A DNA stretch of 64,000 nt. It comes from Antitrichia curtipendula (lineage: Eukaryota; Streptophyta; Bryopsida; Hypnales; Leucodontaceae). The stretch is from contig OX579640.1 of the NCBI GenBank assembly GCA_951230915.1, positions 25,564,981 to 25,628,980 of the forward strand, in the 5' to 3' direction. The notes under the pieces are model-generated. The model did not search any database. It was not told the DNA's origin and saw only the letters and a list, made by a program, of their open reading frames with translations. The number at the start of each line of letters is the position of its first letter. Positions within the stretch are counted from its first letter, which is position 1. Below, one piece after another: positions 1-10,779 of the stretch. A program made the translations under genes and the position numbers.

Positions 1-189
1 CAGTTATTGACAATCGAAAAAAGATTTGTCAAGCTATCTATTGTAATTTCAAAGAAAAATATAAATACACATACAACTCATATAATTCTCAATGACGAGG
101 AAGTATTAAAAAAAAAAAAAAATTTAATTAGTCGGTAGATACATAATCATAGAAAATTATAATAACATAAGGTACTGCAAAAACCTGAA

Positions 190-1290
190 CTAAATCCCTC
201 CTTTCTCCATGACAATCTGTTGCACTCCGCGTATTCTGTTGTTTGCCCCTTCAATACTGTTTTCTTCTTCTATAGTATTCCAGAGTCTAAAAACTAAACT
301 GCGACTGATTTGAACTGAAGTACCCAATCGGGTAAATCCCTCTGAACTTTCAGATTTTGAAGACGCGTGAAAATCCTGCTTCCCCCTCCAAATTATTTCT
401 ACAATACCATTGCACTCATTGAAATCGATGTTGATTTTGTAAGTGGGTATAAGAAATTCTCCACCCTTGCATTTAAAACCATCACTCACGGTAGCTAGAT
501 CTCCGGTCTTCGCAATCAATGGAGTCCAAATTCCATAGGAATAAGAGTTATAATCTTTATCTTTATGAAATGCATTCGAAAAATCCTGAAAGGTATACGT
601 CAAGTTACTGGCAAATACCTCTGTTATGGGCTCCAGATCAAGAAATTCGATCTGAGAGAAATCGGGAACTCCGGCTTCAATTGCTTCTTTGGATACCTTA
701 CGAAAAAGTTCCGAAGCCATATCTTCAAACCGGGTCCGGTATACATTGCTGATCTCAGCCACTTTCTTTTCCTGAGCTTCTTGCCATCTCCGTAAAGCCG
801 CTTTGGATTTTTGAACCGCGGGAACCGGTACATATCTTCCCAAGGAGAAATCTGCATCGTATCCTCCTCTCCAACCTAACGCGTACATCACGCCATCTCC
901 ATTTTTGTGACTCGCATTTCCTTTGATCTCGTTACTCGTTTTTGACAGTTCCATCAATGTCTTCATAGATCTCGCTAGATCCTTTCGATCTTTCGCCGTC
1001 ATATCCTTGAAAGGAGAGAACCGTACCATAAGAACTATTTCTTTGGTTTCTCTATCTTGAACCGCAACTCTGCCGTGGTAAATTCGGGTATAATCTTCTG
1101 GAATTCTGTCCATGTGCTCTCCCTTGAAATTTTCAAGTTGTCGTTCTTTTTCATAAATAAAAACCGGATTGGTTCCTCCAATTTGGATTTTCGCGTCTTC
1201 AATGTTTTCTTCTTTTCGCCTCTTTCGAATTTCTTTCTCATAAACATCCTTCGAACCTTTCCCTCTAGAACCTCTTCTTCTCTTTCCCAT
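190..1290 (-). CDS. TET/JBP-like Fe(II)/2-oxoglutarate dioxygenase
   Basis: Continuous minus-strand frame; the first ATG (1288-1290) gives 366 aa. The frame stays open a little upstream, so an upstream exon is possible. The N-terminus is very basic (KRRRGSRGKGSK), suggesting a nuclear signal. The C-terminal third fits a double-stranded beta-helix dioxygenase: AFHKDKD supplies the H-x-D metal pair (H242, D244), then GGEFLIP, then a distal histidine in QDFHASS (H308) and a likely 2OG-binding arginine in FTRLGTS (R321). This order and the surrounding wording resemble the 'Tet-like 2OG-Fe(II) oxygenase' proteins of rust and other basidiomycete fungi, which belong to the TET/JBP family that oxidises methylated bases in DNA. 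That is family knowledge recalled without a search. Activity on DNA is inferred. It ends just outside a tandem-repeat block, with no neighbouring gene in this window. Confidence 0.6.
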   Translation of the reverse strand: MGKRRRGSRGKGSKDVYEKEIRKRRKEENIEDAKIQIGGTNPVFIYEKERQLENFKGEHMDRIPEDYTRIYHGRVAVQDRETKEIVLMVRFSPFKDMTAKDRKDLARSMKTLMELSKTSNEIKGNASHKNGDGVMYALGWRGGYDADFSLGRYVPVPAVQKSKAALRRWQEAQEKKVAEISNVYRTRFEDMASELFRKVSKEAIEAGVPDFSQIEFLDLEPITEVFASNLTYTFQDFSNAFHKDKDYNSYSYGIWTPLIAKTGDLATVSDGFKCKGGEFLIPTYKINIDFNECNGIVEIIWRGKQDFHASSKSESSEGFTRLGTSVQISRSLVFRLWNTIEEENSIEGANNRIRGVQQIVMEKGGI

Positions 1291-1350
1291 TTTATTAACT
1301 CCTGCTACCAAAAACAAAATAATATTAATCTGCTGAAAATTTCATCTTCA

Positions 1351-2440
1351 ATGAAATCTTTCATTTTCTTTTTTTATGAAGTTAAAATCCTTAAGAAGAA
1401 ATGAATTTGAAAAGTCAGCCCGGAACCTAATTGGTTCTAAGCGCCAAATCAGTTCAATCCATCGAGGATTCTAAACTTCAAAAAAAATAAAATGGACCCC
1501 TCCATAAATCCTATACATTTGAAACATAAAAACTTCAAACATTCCAATTTAAATAAGATTCAAGGTTTAGGTGAATTTGCATACCTTCTTAAAATTGTTC
1601 AAGTTCACAGGAACATCTTGAAAATCCTCCTTTGCAGACTGCAATATCCAAAACATAAATTTCAAAATGGTATTACGCTCGAATATAATTTAATATTCAC
1701 CCAAAACAACCAAACTATGAAAGAAATCTTTCATTTTTTTTCTTTTTTGAAGTTCGAGATTCCTCAAAAAGAAATGAATTCGAAATGTCAGCCCGGAACC
1801 TGATTGGTTCTAGGCGCCAATTCACTTCAATCCATCGAGAATTCTAAACTTCAAAAAAAATGAAAAATGAAATCAATCCTTTAACGGATTCCGTACGTTT
1901 GAAACATTAAAACTTGAAGCAATTGAATTGAAACAGGATTCAAAATTGTAACACATCCGCATACCTTTGTAAATCATATGACTTCCTCAAAGCATTCCCA
2001 TTACTCTTTCTTTAGGACCTGCCATATCAAAAACATAGAATTTAGAACAACATTAGACTTCAATGCAATTCAATTTTCACCCAAAACAACCGAACTATGA
2101 AAGAAATCTTTCATTTTTTTTTTTTTTTTGAAGTTCGAGATTCCTCAAAAAGAAATGAATTCGAAATGTCAGCCCGGAACCTGATTGGTTCTAGGCGCCA
2201 ATTCACTTCAATCCATCGAGGATTCTAAACTTCAAAAAAAATGAAAAATGAAATCAATCCTTTAACGGATTCCGTACGTTTGAAACATTAAAACTTGAAG
2301 CAATTGAATTGAAACAGGATTCAAAATTGTAATACATCCGCATACCTTTGTAAATCATATGACTTCCTCAAAGCATTTCCATTACTCTTTCTTTAGGACC
2401 TGCCATATCAAAAACATAGAGTTTAGAACCTGCTCTAACT
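1351..2440. repeat. Tandem ~380-bp repeat, three copies
   Basis: A unit of about 380 bp begins near AACCGAACTATGAAAG, passes through TCAGCCCGGAACC, AATCAATCCTTTAACGG and CATATGACTTCCTC, and ends TTTTCACCCAAAAC. Copies lie at about 1351-1707 (diverged), 1708-2087 and 2088-2440 (cut short by the next satellite). The second and third are close to identical. The copy junctions at 1700-1707 and 2080-2087 are intact CCCAAAAC sites, which serve as an internal empty-site control for the hAT insertion at 3933. Confidence 0.85.
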
Positions 2441-2519
2441 CCATGCTGCAAATAGCTCTTGGATACGTTAAAATTGTACATAACATTCGCTATTATTAAA
2501 TAAAATTATAAATATGACC

Positions 2520-3665
2520 GACCTCGAGAGAAGGGTGACAATGGCACCCTCCATTCCGGACATCTACCATCAACACAACAAAATCCTGAACTTCAAAAAA
2601 CATCAACATTGAAAAAAATTGCAAATAGGACCAATCCTAATCCGAGAAGAGAGTGACAATGGCACCATCCATCTCGGACATCTGCCATCCACACAACAAA
2701 ATCCTGAACCTCAAAAAACATCAATATTGAAAAAAATCGCAAACATGACCAACTCTGACCCAAGAGGAGGGTGACAATGGCACCCTCCATCCCGGGCATC
2801 TACCATGAACACAACAAAACCCTATACCTCAAAAAACATCAACATTGAAAAAAATTGCAAATAGGACCAATCCTAATCTGAGAAGAGGGTGACAATGGCA
2901 CCCTCCATCCCGGGCATCTACCATGAACACAACAAAACCCTATACCTCAAAAAACATCAACATTGAAAAAAATTGCAAATAGGACCAATCCTAATCCGAG
3001 AAGAGAGTGACAATGGCACCATCCATCTCGGACATCTGCCATCCACACAACAAAACCCTGTACCTCAAAAAACATCAACATTGAAAAAAATTGCAAATAG
3101 GACCAATCCTAATCTGAGAAGAGGGTGACAATGGCACCCTCCATCCCGGGCATCTACCATGAACACAACAAAACCCTATACCTCAAAAAACATCAACATT
3201 GAAAAAAATTGCAAATAGGACCAATCCTAATCCGAGAAGAGAGTGACAATGGCACCATCCATCTCGGACATCTGCCATCCACACAACAAAACCCTGTACC
3301 TCAAAAAACATCAACATTGAAAAAAATTGCAAATAGGACCAATCCTAATCCGAGAAGAGAGTGACAATGGCACCATCCATCTCGGACATCTGCCATCCAC
3401 ACAACAAAATCCTGAACCTCAAAAAACATCAATATTGAAAAAAATTGCAAACATAACCAACCCTGACCCAAGAAGAGGGTGACAATGGCACCCTCCATCC
3501 CGGGCATCTACCATGAACACAACAAAATCCTATACCTCAAAAAAAAAAACGCTCTAAAAAATTGCAAATAGGACCAATCCTAATCCGAGAAGAGAGTGAC
3601 AATGGCACCATCCATCTCAGACATCTGCCATCCACACAACAAAATCCTGAACCTCAAAAAACACC
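2520..3665. repeat. 118-bp satellite array, about 10 copies
   Basis: The landmark GTGACAATGGCACC recurs about every 117-119 bp (near 2534, 2652, 2770, 2888, 3008, 3124, 3243, 3361, 3479 and 3597). The best copies carry a hairpin, GGAGGGTG-ACAATGG-CACCCTCC (8-bp stem, 7-nt loop). At least two subtypes (AGAGAGTG...CACCATCC and the perfect-stem type) are mixed through the array. Frames running through it are artefacts of the repeat. The same family recurs in the opposite orientation at 54195-55235. Confidence 0.9.
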
Positions 3666-3689
3666 AATGCTCAAAAAAATCAAGGAATC

Positions 3690-3932
3690 ATAACTTCAAA
3701 AAAAATGAAAAATGAAATCAATCCTTTAACGGATTCCGTACGTTTGAAACTCTAAGACTTGGAGCAATTGAACCAAAACAGGATTCAAGATTGTAATACA
3801 TCCGCATACCTTTGTAAATCATATGACTTCCTCAAAGCATTCCCATCACTCTTTCTTTAGGACCTGGCATATCAAAAACATAGAATTTAGAACAACATTA
3901 GACTTCAATGCAATTCAATTTTCACCCAAAAC
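3690..3932. repeat. Partial ~380-bp repeat, left flank of the hAT insertion
   Basis: A 5'-truncated copy of the 1351-2440 repeat, from CATAACTTCAAAAAAAATG to TTTTCACCCAAAAC. The final CCCAAAAC (3925-3932) is the left target-site duplication of the large hAT element; the same repeat unit resumes at 18687. Confidence 0.88.
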
Positions 3933-4000
3933 CATGGTTGTCATACTGTACGGACGTCCGGTTCGCCCGTCCGTCCGTCCGGGACGTTCGTTAGAGGTCT
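3933..4000 (+). repeat. Left terminal and subterminal repeat of the hAT element
   Basis: The terminal CATGGTTGTCATA is followed at about 3955-3990 by a GTCC/CGTCC-rich block (GTCCGGTTCGCCCGTCC, then CCGGGACGTTCG). Nearly the same block, in the same orientation, lies at about 18622-18655 (GGTCCGGTTTGCCCGTCC, then CCGGGACATCCG). The subterminal blocks are therefore direct repeats while the tips are inverted repeats. Such motifs are the usual kind of transposase binding site; that role is inferred. Confidence 0.8.
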
Positions 4001-4094
4001 CACCCGCCCAATACAGTCAACACAAAGTTGACTTTATGAAACCAAAAAAGTAGGCCACGTGGACACCACGGGGATGCCACGTGGATTTAGGAAC

Positions 4095-4412
4095 ATGCAG
4101 GGCGGGGACTCCAGAGTCAGGGCGGGGACTCCATTGAGTGGGGGCAGGGACTCCATCCAGTAGGGGCGGGGGTTCCAGACAGTGGGGGCGGGGACTCCAG
4201 TAAGTGGGGGCGGGGACTCCAGTGAGTGGGGGCGGGGACTCCAGTGAGAGGGGGCGGGGACTCCAGAGAGTGGGGCGGGGACTCCAAAGAGTGGGGCGGG
4301 GACTTCTGCGTGGGGGCGGGGATTCCAGCGACTAGGGCGGGAACGTGAGGAGGACGGGGCGTGGACGGCACGTGTCGGGGCGGGTACTTGAGGAGCGGGG
4401 GAACTATATAAA
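4095..4412 (+). promoter_or_regulatory. GC-box array and TATA box of the kinase-like gene
   Basis: About a dozen copies of GGGCGGGGACTCCAG-like units at roughly 20-25-bp spacing, written on the plus strand as GGCGGGG (so CCCCGCC lies on the minus strand). They end in a TATA box, TATATAAA (4405-4412). Downstream, CCCGCCCTCATTT resembles the start region of the RING gene (CCCGCCTCATTT). A likely leader intron runs from GTGAGTGAG (about 4486) to GAGCTTGCAG (about 4570), just before the ATG at 4597. The box orientation is opposite to the other three arrays, making this array the inverted partner of the one at 17936-18530. Confidence 0.75.
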
Positions 4413-4596
4413 GCGAGTTCCCGCCCTCATTTCTTTGCCAAGTCCGCGCCCTACGCCTCACACACTAGTTCGTCCCCACGGCCTATGTGAGTGAGTTTGG
4501 TGGGTGGTGGGCTTGGCCCTCATATGTGACCCGGTTTTTTTCAAATTTTCGGGGCTTTTGAGCTTGCAGAGGCCCATTGAACAATTTCTTTTCGTT

Positions 4597-6178
4597 ATGG
4601 CGGGGGAAGGGAGTGCATCGGCGGAGAAACGTCCTATGTTTGTAGATTTAGATGATGTCGGTGAGATGGTAATTCCATCCACGGACAACTTGATGGCCTC
4701 AGGTTCATCGAACCCTTCTTCATCAAGCCAAAAGAAACGCAAGAAAGCACTCAATCCCTATATGCCTCCACATGAATTCATAGTTGAAGGGAGAGCAATA
4801 GTTGTGGTGTTCTACACTCGTCGCAGTACGACTATATTGACCAGGGAGTATGTGGCGCTCAACGAAGAAGGGTACCACAAACTCACGAGGGACCTGCGAA
4901 CGGAGCTGGAGTCAAAGTTTGAAGCATCTGAGAAATTCAACAATTTCTCCGATTATTGGTTGCACCAAGACTGGCTGGATAAACAGGTGATTGCCTTCAC
5001 AACCAATATAGTGTCAAATTGGTGTTACCACATGGGGAAGAAAGAAGATGGTAGCGATTGGGACACACAAAATAAAGAGGTGGTTGCAAAGTTGAAAATC
5101 ATTCAAAACTTTGCTCAACAATTTTCTTCATCACGTAAGAAAAAGCAAGCACCTTGGAAAGCGACAATTGAAGACACCATAACAGCTCATTGTGTTAGTG
5201 GAACATTCAAGTGGCTTGAAAGTTCAGTAAAAGTCATCCCCATGCCGGAACAGAGTGCCGTTGGTTCATATGGGACCGTGAGGAAGGTGATGCTTACAAA
5301 ACTTCAGAGCATTCCTAGTTGGATTATTTTTTGTTGGGAAGAGCTTGAAAACCACGAATGAAAAGGAGAAGCGCCAAGGAATCATCAATGAGGCGGGCGG
5401 GTGTCCAGTGAGACATCCTGGCATCATTCGAATTGCGTACCTCCACCCTAAAACGATGGAAGGCTACACGTTATGGTGGAATGGAGGCTCTCTAATTTCT
5501 TTCTTATCCAAATACAATTCGAAAGTAAGCGAAACATTGGATGTCGATGAGATTAAGCATGAACAAGGTATAGGGTTGACAAAAGAGGAGCTTACATGGG
5601 TTGCAACTTACCGACGGAACCGAGCGAACTTGGCACTCTCTTTGCTTGTCATTGTGGGGAAATGCTACGATGCGCAGTACATGCACAACGACATCACTCC
5701 ATCCAATATTTTGCTCCATTTTGATGATTATAAAGAGCACACGGTGTATATAGGGATATGTGATTGGGGACTTTCTAGCCGAGCTGTAGAGAAGGAGCCG
5801 TCAAGGTATGGCTTTCCCAACAAGGACATCCTAGTGAAGGAGAAGAGAATGCGAAGGTTTGCAGCCCCTGAATTGTTTTATATATACGGAGAGCAAGGTT
5901 CGGCAAATTCAATTGAGGCCATGCAAAAAATGCATTTGTATTCCATGGCAGCTGATGCATATGCGGCCGGATGGATAGCAGCACAAATTTGGAAGGAAGA
6001 GTGGGACTCCAAATACTTTACAACGAAGAATCCAGAGCAGTATCAGAACCTCAAGATCAAATTGGAAAGCCTCGTAAAAGAGGATGTGAGTGAAAGGGCG
6101 TCAGTGCCAGATGTTCTCGACGCATTGAAGAAGGCCCCCCACTGTTGGACTATGCCAGAATGTTGTTATTGTATATAG
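4597..6178 (+). CDS. Divergent protein-kinase-like protein, one frameshift (hAT cargo)
   Basis: Starts at ATG 4597 (MAGEGSASAEK), the first ATG after a likely leader intron. The frame holds to about 5330, then must shift by one base inside a run of six T (5327-5332) to continue to 6178, giving about 526 aa. Kinase signatures span the break: glycine loop VGSYGTVRKV just before it, the probable lysine strand FVGKSLK just after, the catalytic loop YMHNDITPSNILL (HND for HRD, T for the usual lysine, Asp and Asn kept), CDWG in place of DFG, and FAAPELF for APE. The N-terminal ~220 aa are acidic/serine-rich, then unassigned. The key Asp, Asn and metal Asp survive, so the ancestral protein could have phosphorylated substrates; the substrate is unknown. 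The break may be a homopolymer assembly error or a real lesion. It shares its promoter design with the other two genes of the element. Confidence 0.72.
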
Positions 6179-6184
6179 TATTTA

Positions 6185-7800
6185 GTTTTTTTACTTTTTG
6201 TAGCTTAGCATATAGTTCAGGCATAGAAGGTAAATCATCCTCATAGAGGACCATGTGTATGTACTTCGCAATTGCCGAACACCTCAAATATATATGAAGT
6301 CGGATGCATTGTACATTCAAAATCTCATGTGAATATATTAACCTGCTATGTCATTGTTCTTTCTCATTGCATGTTTATGAGTTCTATGAATTGATGATAA
6401 AACTTTTATAAAAATAGTAAATGCAATAGTTTGGTATAAAAATACATACACTTTATCTTTTCACTATGTCTATGTTTTACAGTTTTAGAAGTTAATGAAG
6501 CCCCCCCAAAATAAAATAAATGATCCAACAAAAAAAAGAATAACATTGAAGTACATTGGGATAATTTTAATCATGAACACAAAAAAAGGTTCAAAAAAAT
6601 TAAAAATTATAAAACGAAAAAAAGAAAAGGAAAGGGAATGATGGAACCCAAAAATAAGATTAATGGCTTTGAGTTGAGGTGGAAGAACTTTAGTAAATTA
6701 GAAAAAAATAAAGTAGGGAAAGGAAAGATTGAACAAATAAAGCTAAACTATGAATTCGAATAAAATAGTCTTCTCACTTAATGAACGAAAACAAAATAGA
6801 AAATGGAATGTTTGAACAAAAAAAAAGAAAATAACTATGAGTTGGGATGGGAGAGTTTTAGGAATGAAGCGAACAAAAAAAGATAATCATCCAAGCCAAA
6901 AGGAATGGCATAGAGTTGACATGGGAACTCCTTTGTTCATTAATGAAAAAAAAAATAGGAAAGGAAATCATGGAACAAATCCGAAATGGCTTGGGGTTGG
7001 TATGGAATAATTTTGTGAGAGACATAGACCCACAAAAAATAGTGTGTCAAAGTGATTTCAACTAACACCCCAAAAAATTTACCATTTAGTTCGGATAGAT
7101 TTGCGTTACCACAAAAAGTAAATGGAATTTTTTTTAGATGAAAGAGCTTGGCTAATAAAAGCAAAAAAATGAAATTAATAGGAATGATCATTCAAAAATA
7201 AATGGCCTCGAGTTGGGATGGAACAATTTTGCTAATAGCGGGAAAAAAAAATCATTCCACCTTACATAAGTGGCATTGAATTCAAATAATTTTTTTTGGT
7301 AATGATGCCCACAAAATAGGGAAGAGAATGAAAACACCAGAAAAATTATGGCAATCACTTGAAATGGAAGTGTGCTTTAAAAATCAATGTCTAAAAGGGG
7401 AGATGGAGTGACCAAAGCTTTAGAAAAGCATACCAATTTATTTTAGGATTTTTAGCGGGGGGAATTATTTTTACGGACTTAAATAATCTAACATTAAGAG
7501 AAATATGAATGGTGGAGTGCTTTCTTATATGGAAATGATTTGGGTGTCACTATAAAATAATGTAACATCCAAAAAATCTATGGAATAGTGGAGTGATTTA
7601 GACATGGAAGTGGTTTGGGGGTTACAAACTTATAATGAAGCAATTTAACACCCAAAAAAAATATGGAATGGTGGATTGATTAGGATATGGAAATTATTGG
7701 GGTGTTAGAGTGATATGATCTAACATTAAATCTCAATATGGACTGCTAGAGTCACTTAGATCATGGAGTAATGTAGAAGGCTCAGAAATCACTCATCTAG
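6185..7800. repeat. AT-rich degenerate repeat spacer in the hAT element
   Basis: No gene seen. After about 6480 the sequence is a worn tandem array of blocks reading roughly GGAAAGGAATGATGGAAC, A-runs, then TGGCATTGAGTTGGGATGG and AATTTTGCTAATGAAG, with strongly variable spacing. The same word set fills 10780-12760, so the two spacers probably have a common origin. Open frames here are low-complexity artefacts. Confidence 0.6.
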
Positions 7801-7802
7801 GG

Positions 7803-8190
7803 GCTGGTTCGCATTTCTACAGTATTTCTTTACATGGGAATATTTTTAAGCTCATCCTTGAAACTAAGAAAAATTGATGAGGAATGTAGCCCAATCGGTT
7901 TCATATTTTTTTAAACATTATTGAATTAATTATAAATTTTCAAAGGAGATGTGTCCTAGGTCCCTATTTATATTCTTACGTCCTTCATATTGCAATTCTA
8001 AAGAAAAATGGGGATAGCAAAGACAATGATTGGCTCTTGTGATAAAGAATGTTTTTTTCCTTCCTTTCTTTTTGTCTTTTGAGGTCAATTTGAAAACTGC
8101 ATCATGTCCATTCTACAACCACTTATAGGGGCAGTTCTTAATGCCAAAACTCTTTTCGAGCCTTCTACCTTAGGAAATGGAAATATGTCT
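7803..8190 (-). repeat. Dispersed repeat inserted in the hAT spacer
   Basis: The stretch with CAAAGGAGATGTGTCCTAGG and TCGAGCCTTCTACCTTAGG resembles, in other orientations, blocks at about 33670-33960, 34560-34780, 24400-24650 and 51640-51900. All share 'nearly all CCTACCTTAG', a CATTAAGAACC-like edge and a patch around GGGACCTA...CATCTCCTTTG. A non-autonomous dispersed repeat is likely; its ends were not defined. Confidence 0.45.
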
Positions 8191-8217
8191 AAGCACATTA
8201 ACTTCGTATATTTAAAT

Positions 8218-8344
8218 CATGTCCGCGCCCACTCTCTGGAGTCCCCGCCCCCACTGTCTGGAGTCCCCGCCCCCACTCGGAGGAGTCCCCGCCCCAACTC
8301 GATGGAGTCCCCGCCCTGGCGTCCCCCAGCTGCAACTATATAAG
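8218..8344 (+). promoter_or_regulatory. GC-box array and TATA box of the RING gene
   Basis: About six boxes of GGAGTCCCCGCCC type at 21-24-bp spacing (8222-8330), then TATATAAG at 8337-8344, followed by CCCGCCTCATTT and another CCCCGCCC. The first ATG of the gene is at 8473, about 136 bp past the TATA box. Same box type and layout as the arrays before the transposase and kinase-like genes. Confidence 0.78.
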
Positions 8345-8472
8345 GCCGTCCCCGCCTCATTTGTCCCCGCCCTGCATACTCTCAGCCTTCCATCTCTTCA
8401 TTGAGCTGGTTGTGAGCGTTGTGCCGGGTCTACTTGATTGCCACGTGGAGGATTTCGCTTTTTTCTACAAAA

Positions 8473-10770
8473 ATGGATACACCACCAAGAATGACCAAGG
8501 AAGAACGAGATAGGACCCGACCACGAGCCGGAAACAAACATCGCAAGCGACTACATGTTCTACGAAACCTTGACAAGCTTGCATTCAGGGGGTGAGAGGG
8601 CGTGCTTGAACCATGGACATATGATGACTGCGCCAATTACATTGAGTGGTGCCACATAGACAAGTTGTTCTCGGAAGAGCGACACAACTGTCACAGACGC
8701 TTCCACGAGGCAAATTTAAAATACTGCCTGGACGAAGAGTTTACAAACCGATGCATTGAGGTGTACCAAGTGTTGTATGCTCTCTCAAACGTCATACGCA
8801 ATGAAGTGCAACTTTTCCTTGCACGAGGGGTCTATGCGGAGCTGAAGTTGAACAAGAGAGTGGATTGGTCAACTTTGAAGCAAATGGAAGAAAATGTCAA
8901 TATTCCTACTCCAGCAAATGGATTCATTCCAAGGGGGGTAAAAAGATACCCGGAAGGTGGTCTAGGGAAAACAAATACGCAGGTTCAAGCACCACGAAGA
9001 TATGACACTGAAGACTCATCTACGGACGACGACTCAGATGGATTTCGTGTACCAGTTGTAGTCAGCCATAGAACTCAACTACTACGAGCTAAAAAGAGGA
9101 GGGCTTCGCGTCAAACTGTTGAGGTTTTACACGAAAATGTTGTGGAGGAACAAGTGCCACCTATTGACGAACTAGTGGTAGGAATTGTGGATGTTACAGC
9201 TGCTACAAACCGAATCCAGGGTTTGTTGATTGAAGTGAATGAGAAGAATGAGGAATTGCATTCTTTGTATAATGATGTTAACAAAATGAGAGAAGACATG
9301 CAAGAGAAGGACAACATTATCAATCAACAACAACGTGAGATGGAGGTACTTCGGCACGCTCTTGAGGCAGCAACATTGGCCAATCGTGGTCAAGATCCAC
9401 GAGGGGAAGCGCAAGGGCCTTCAAATAATTCTCAAATTCCATTGGAACCTACAGAAGTTGGTGCAACAATGGATACTCAGGATGATTCTTTGTCCTTTGG
9501 AGAATTACCCGCAAATGTAGGTGCAGCAGGGCCAGTGGACCAAAGCATCCAACTGACGGACGCGCTTGCAATGAATTTGACATTGAAAAATCAATTGCAT
9601 GCATTGATGGAGCAGTATTACCAATGGAAGCTGGCATGTGTCTTCAGTGTTGACAGGACTAGACAAATGGTGGAGGAATTTAAAAAAATTGACCACAATT
9701 ACGGCGCACACAATCAAGAGAGGGTTTTTGGTTTAACATCGTGGGCCCTGGTGGATGATCATTTCAACATGGATGAAATGGCAACCATTGACATTGCTGG
9801 TGGACAAACAACCATCGACTGGTCCAAACATGATTGGGATTTCAAGAATGAAATTGGCTCTGTCGTGGACCATGAAGGCAATCCATTACTACTGTGGCCA
9901 AACCCTTCAACCTTCGTACACGATGGAACTACATGTCCCATTTGCCTTAATCCATTTGGCCCGGAAGGTGGAATGCACTTAGGCACATGTGAACATTTGT
10001 ACCACCCATTCTGCCTAATTAGCTTGATGATTGTCTGCCGACGTTGTTCACTATGCAAGGCTCCTTTCCATAAGCGCTTGTATGAGTTGTTTGAATTAGT
10101 TCCCTACATGCCACCGCATTGGGAATTCAATGCTGAAAATGCCCCTGATCATTCTCAGAAGTGGGGAACAGACTTGGTGTGGAGTTGAAAATTGAACATC
10201 CATTCATTGGGCAAACAACAACTTTGTACCGAATGGGGTTGGGAAAAAGATCCGGCTCAAATTGTGGAGGTGTGCCACCACTTGGTTCCATTGAAGGACA
10301 ACTTTAGCCAAGGACGATGGAATTTCTTCTTCCAATGCTTCAATGGGCATTGGAATGAGGCACAAGAATACTTCCAATTTGGACCTCATCCTCTTGGATG
10401 GTTGTGGGGCGTTGATGGAGTTCGCATTACTGACGACCAGGGGATGCGGAGGGGGGAAGACATTGACATGCCAGACCCTGCTGAACTTGCACAACTATCG
10501 GAGTCAGAGTGGCGAGAAACCTTTCGAAATGATGGGATGGACTTCTTGTTGGAACAACATAGCCCGGGAACTCTCCAATGTCTTCAAAGCCTCAAGCAAT
10601 CACAAATATTGAAGGCTCTTTTAGAGGAAGACGGACCAGCGAGGAGAACTCGATCCGCAGTTCGTAGACTTCGTTTGGGAACAGATGAAGACCTTCCAAT
10701 TCGCGCCGGGACACATGACAATGAGGCTGGACCAAGTGGCAATGCAAGTAGTCCAATGAACATGGACTAA
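8473..10770 (+). CDS. Coiled-coil RING-H2 protein with two in-frame TGA codons (hAT cargo)
   Basis: One reading frame runs from ATG 8473 (MDTPPRMTKEERD, very basic) to TAA after 10768, about 765 codons, broken only by TGA at 8593-8595 and TGA at 10186-10188. Coding quality continues smoothly across both, so they look like point stops (for example CGA to TGA and TGG to TGA) or sites of readthrough. Near 9205-9370 is a coiled coil (VNEKNEELHSLYNDVNKMRE...). At about 9930-10060 is a RING-H2: CPIC, then GTCEHLYHPFC, then CSLC. RING-H2 proteins are usually ubiquitin E3 ligases; that role here is inferred. The part after the second stop (WGWEKDPAQ..., RTRSAVRRLRLG) is unassigned and ends acidic. 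No neighbour within 2 kb except elements of the transposon. Confidence 0.75.
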
Positions 10771-10779
10771 GTATAGTTT

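Noticed and set aside
2593..3507. Repeated 68-codon minus-strand frames in the satellite
   Set aside because: They follow the 118-bp repeat period and have no independent coding sign.
4117..4461. Proline-rich minus-strand frame
   Set aside because: It is the GC-box array read through (repeated SPPHSLE words).
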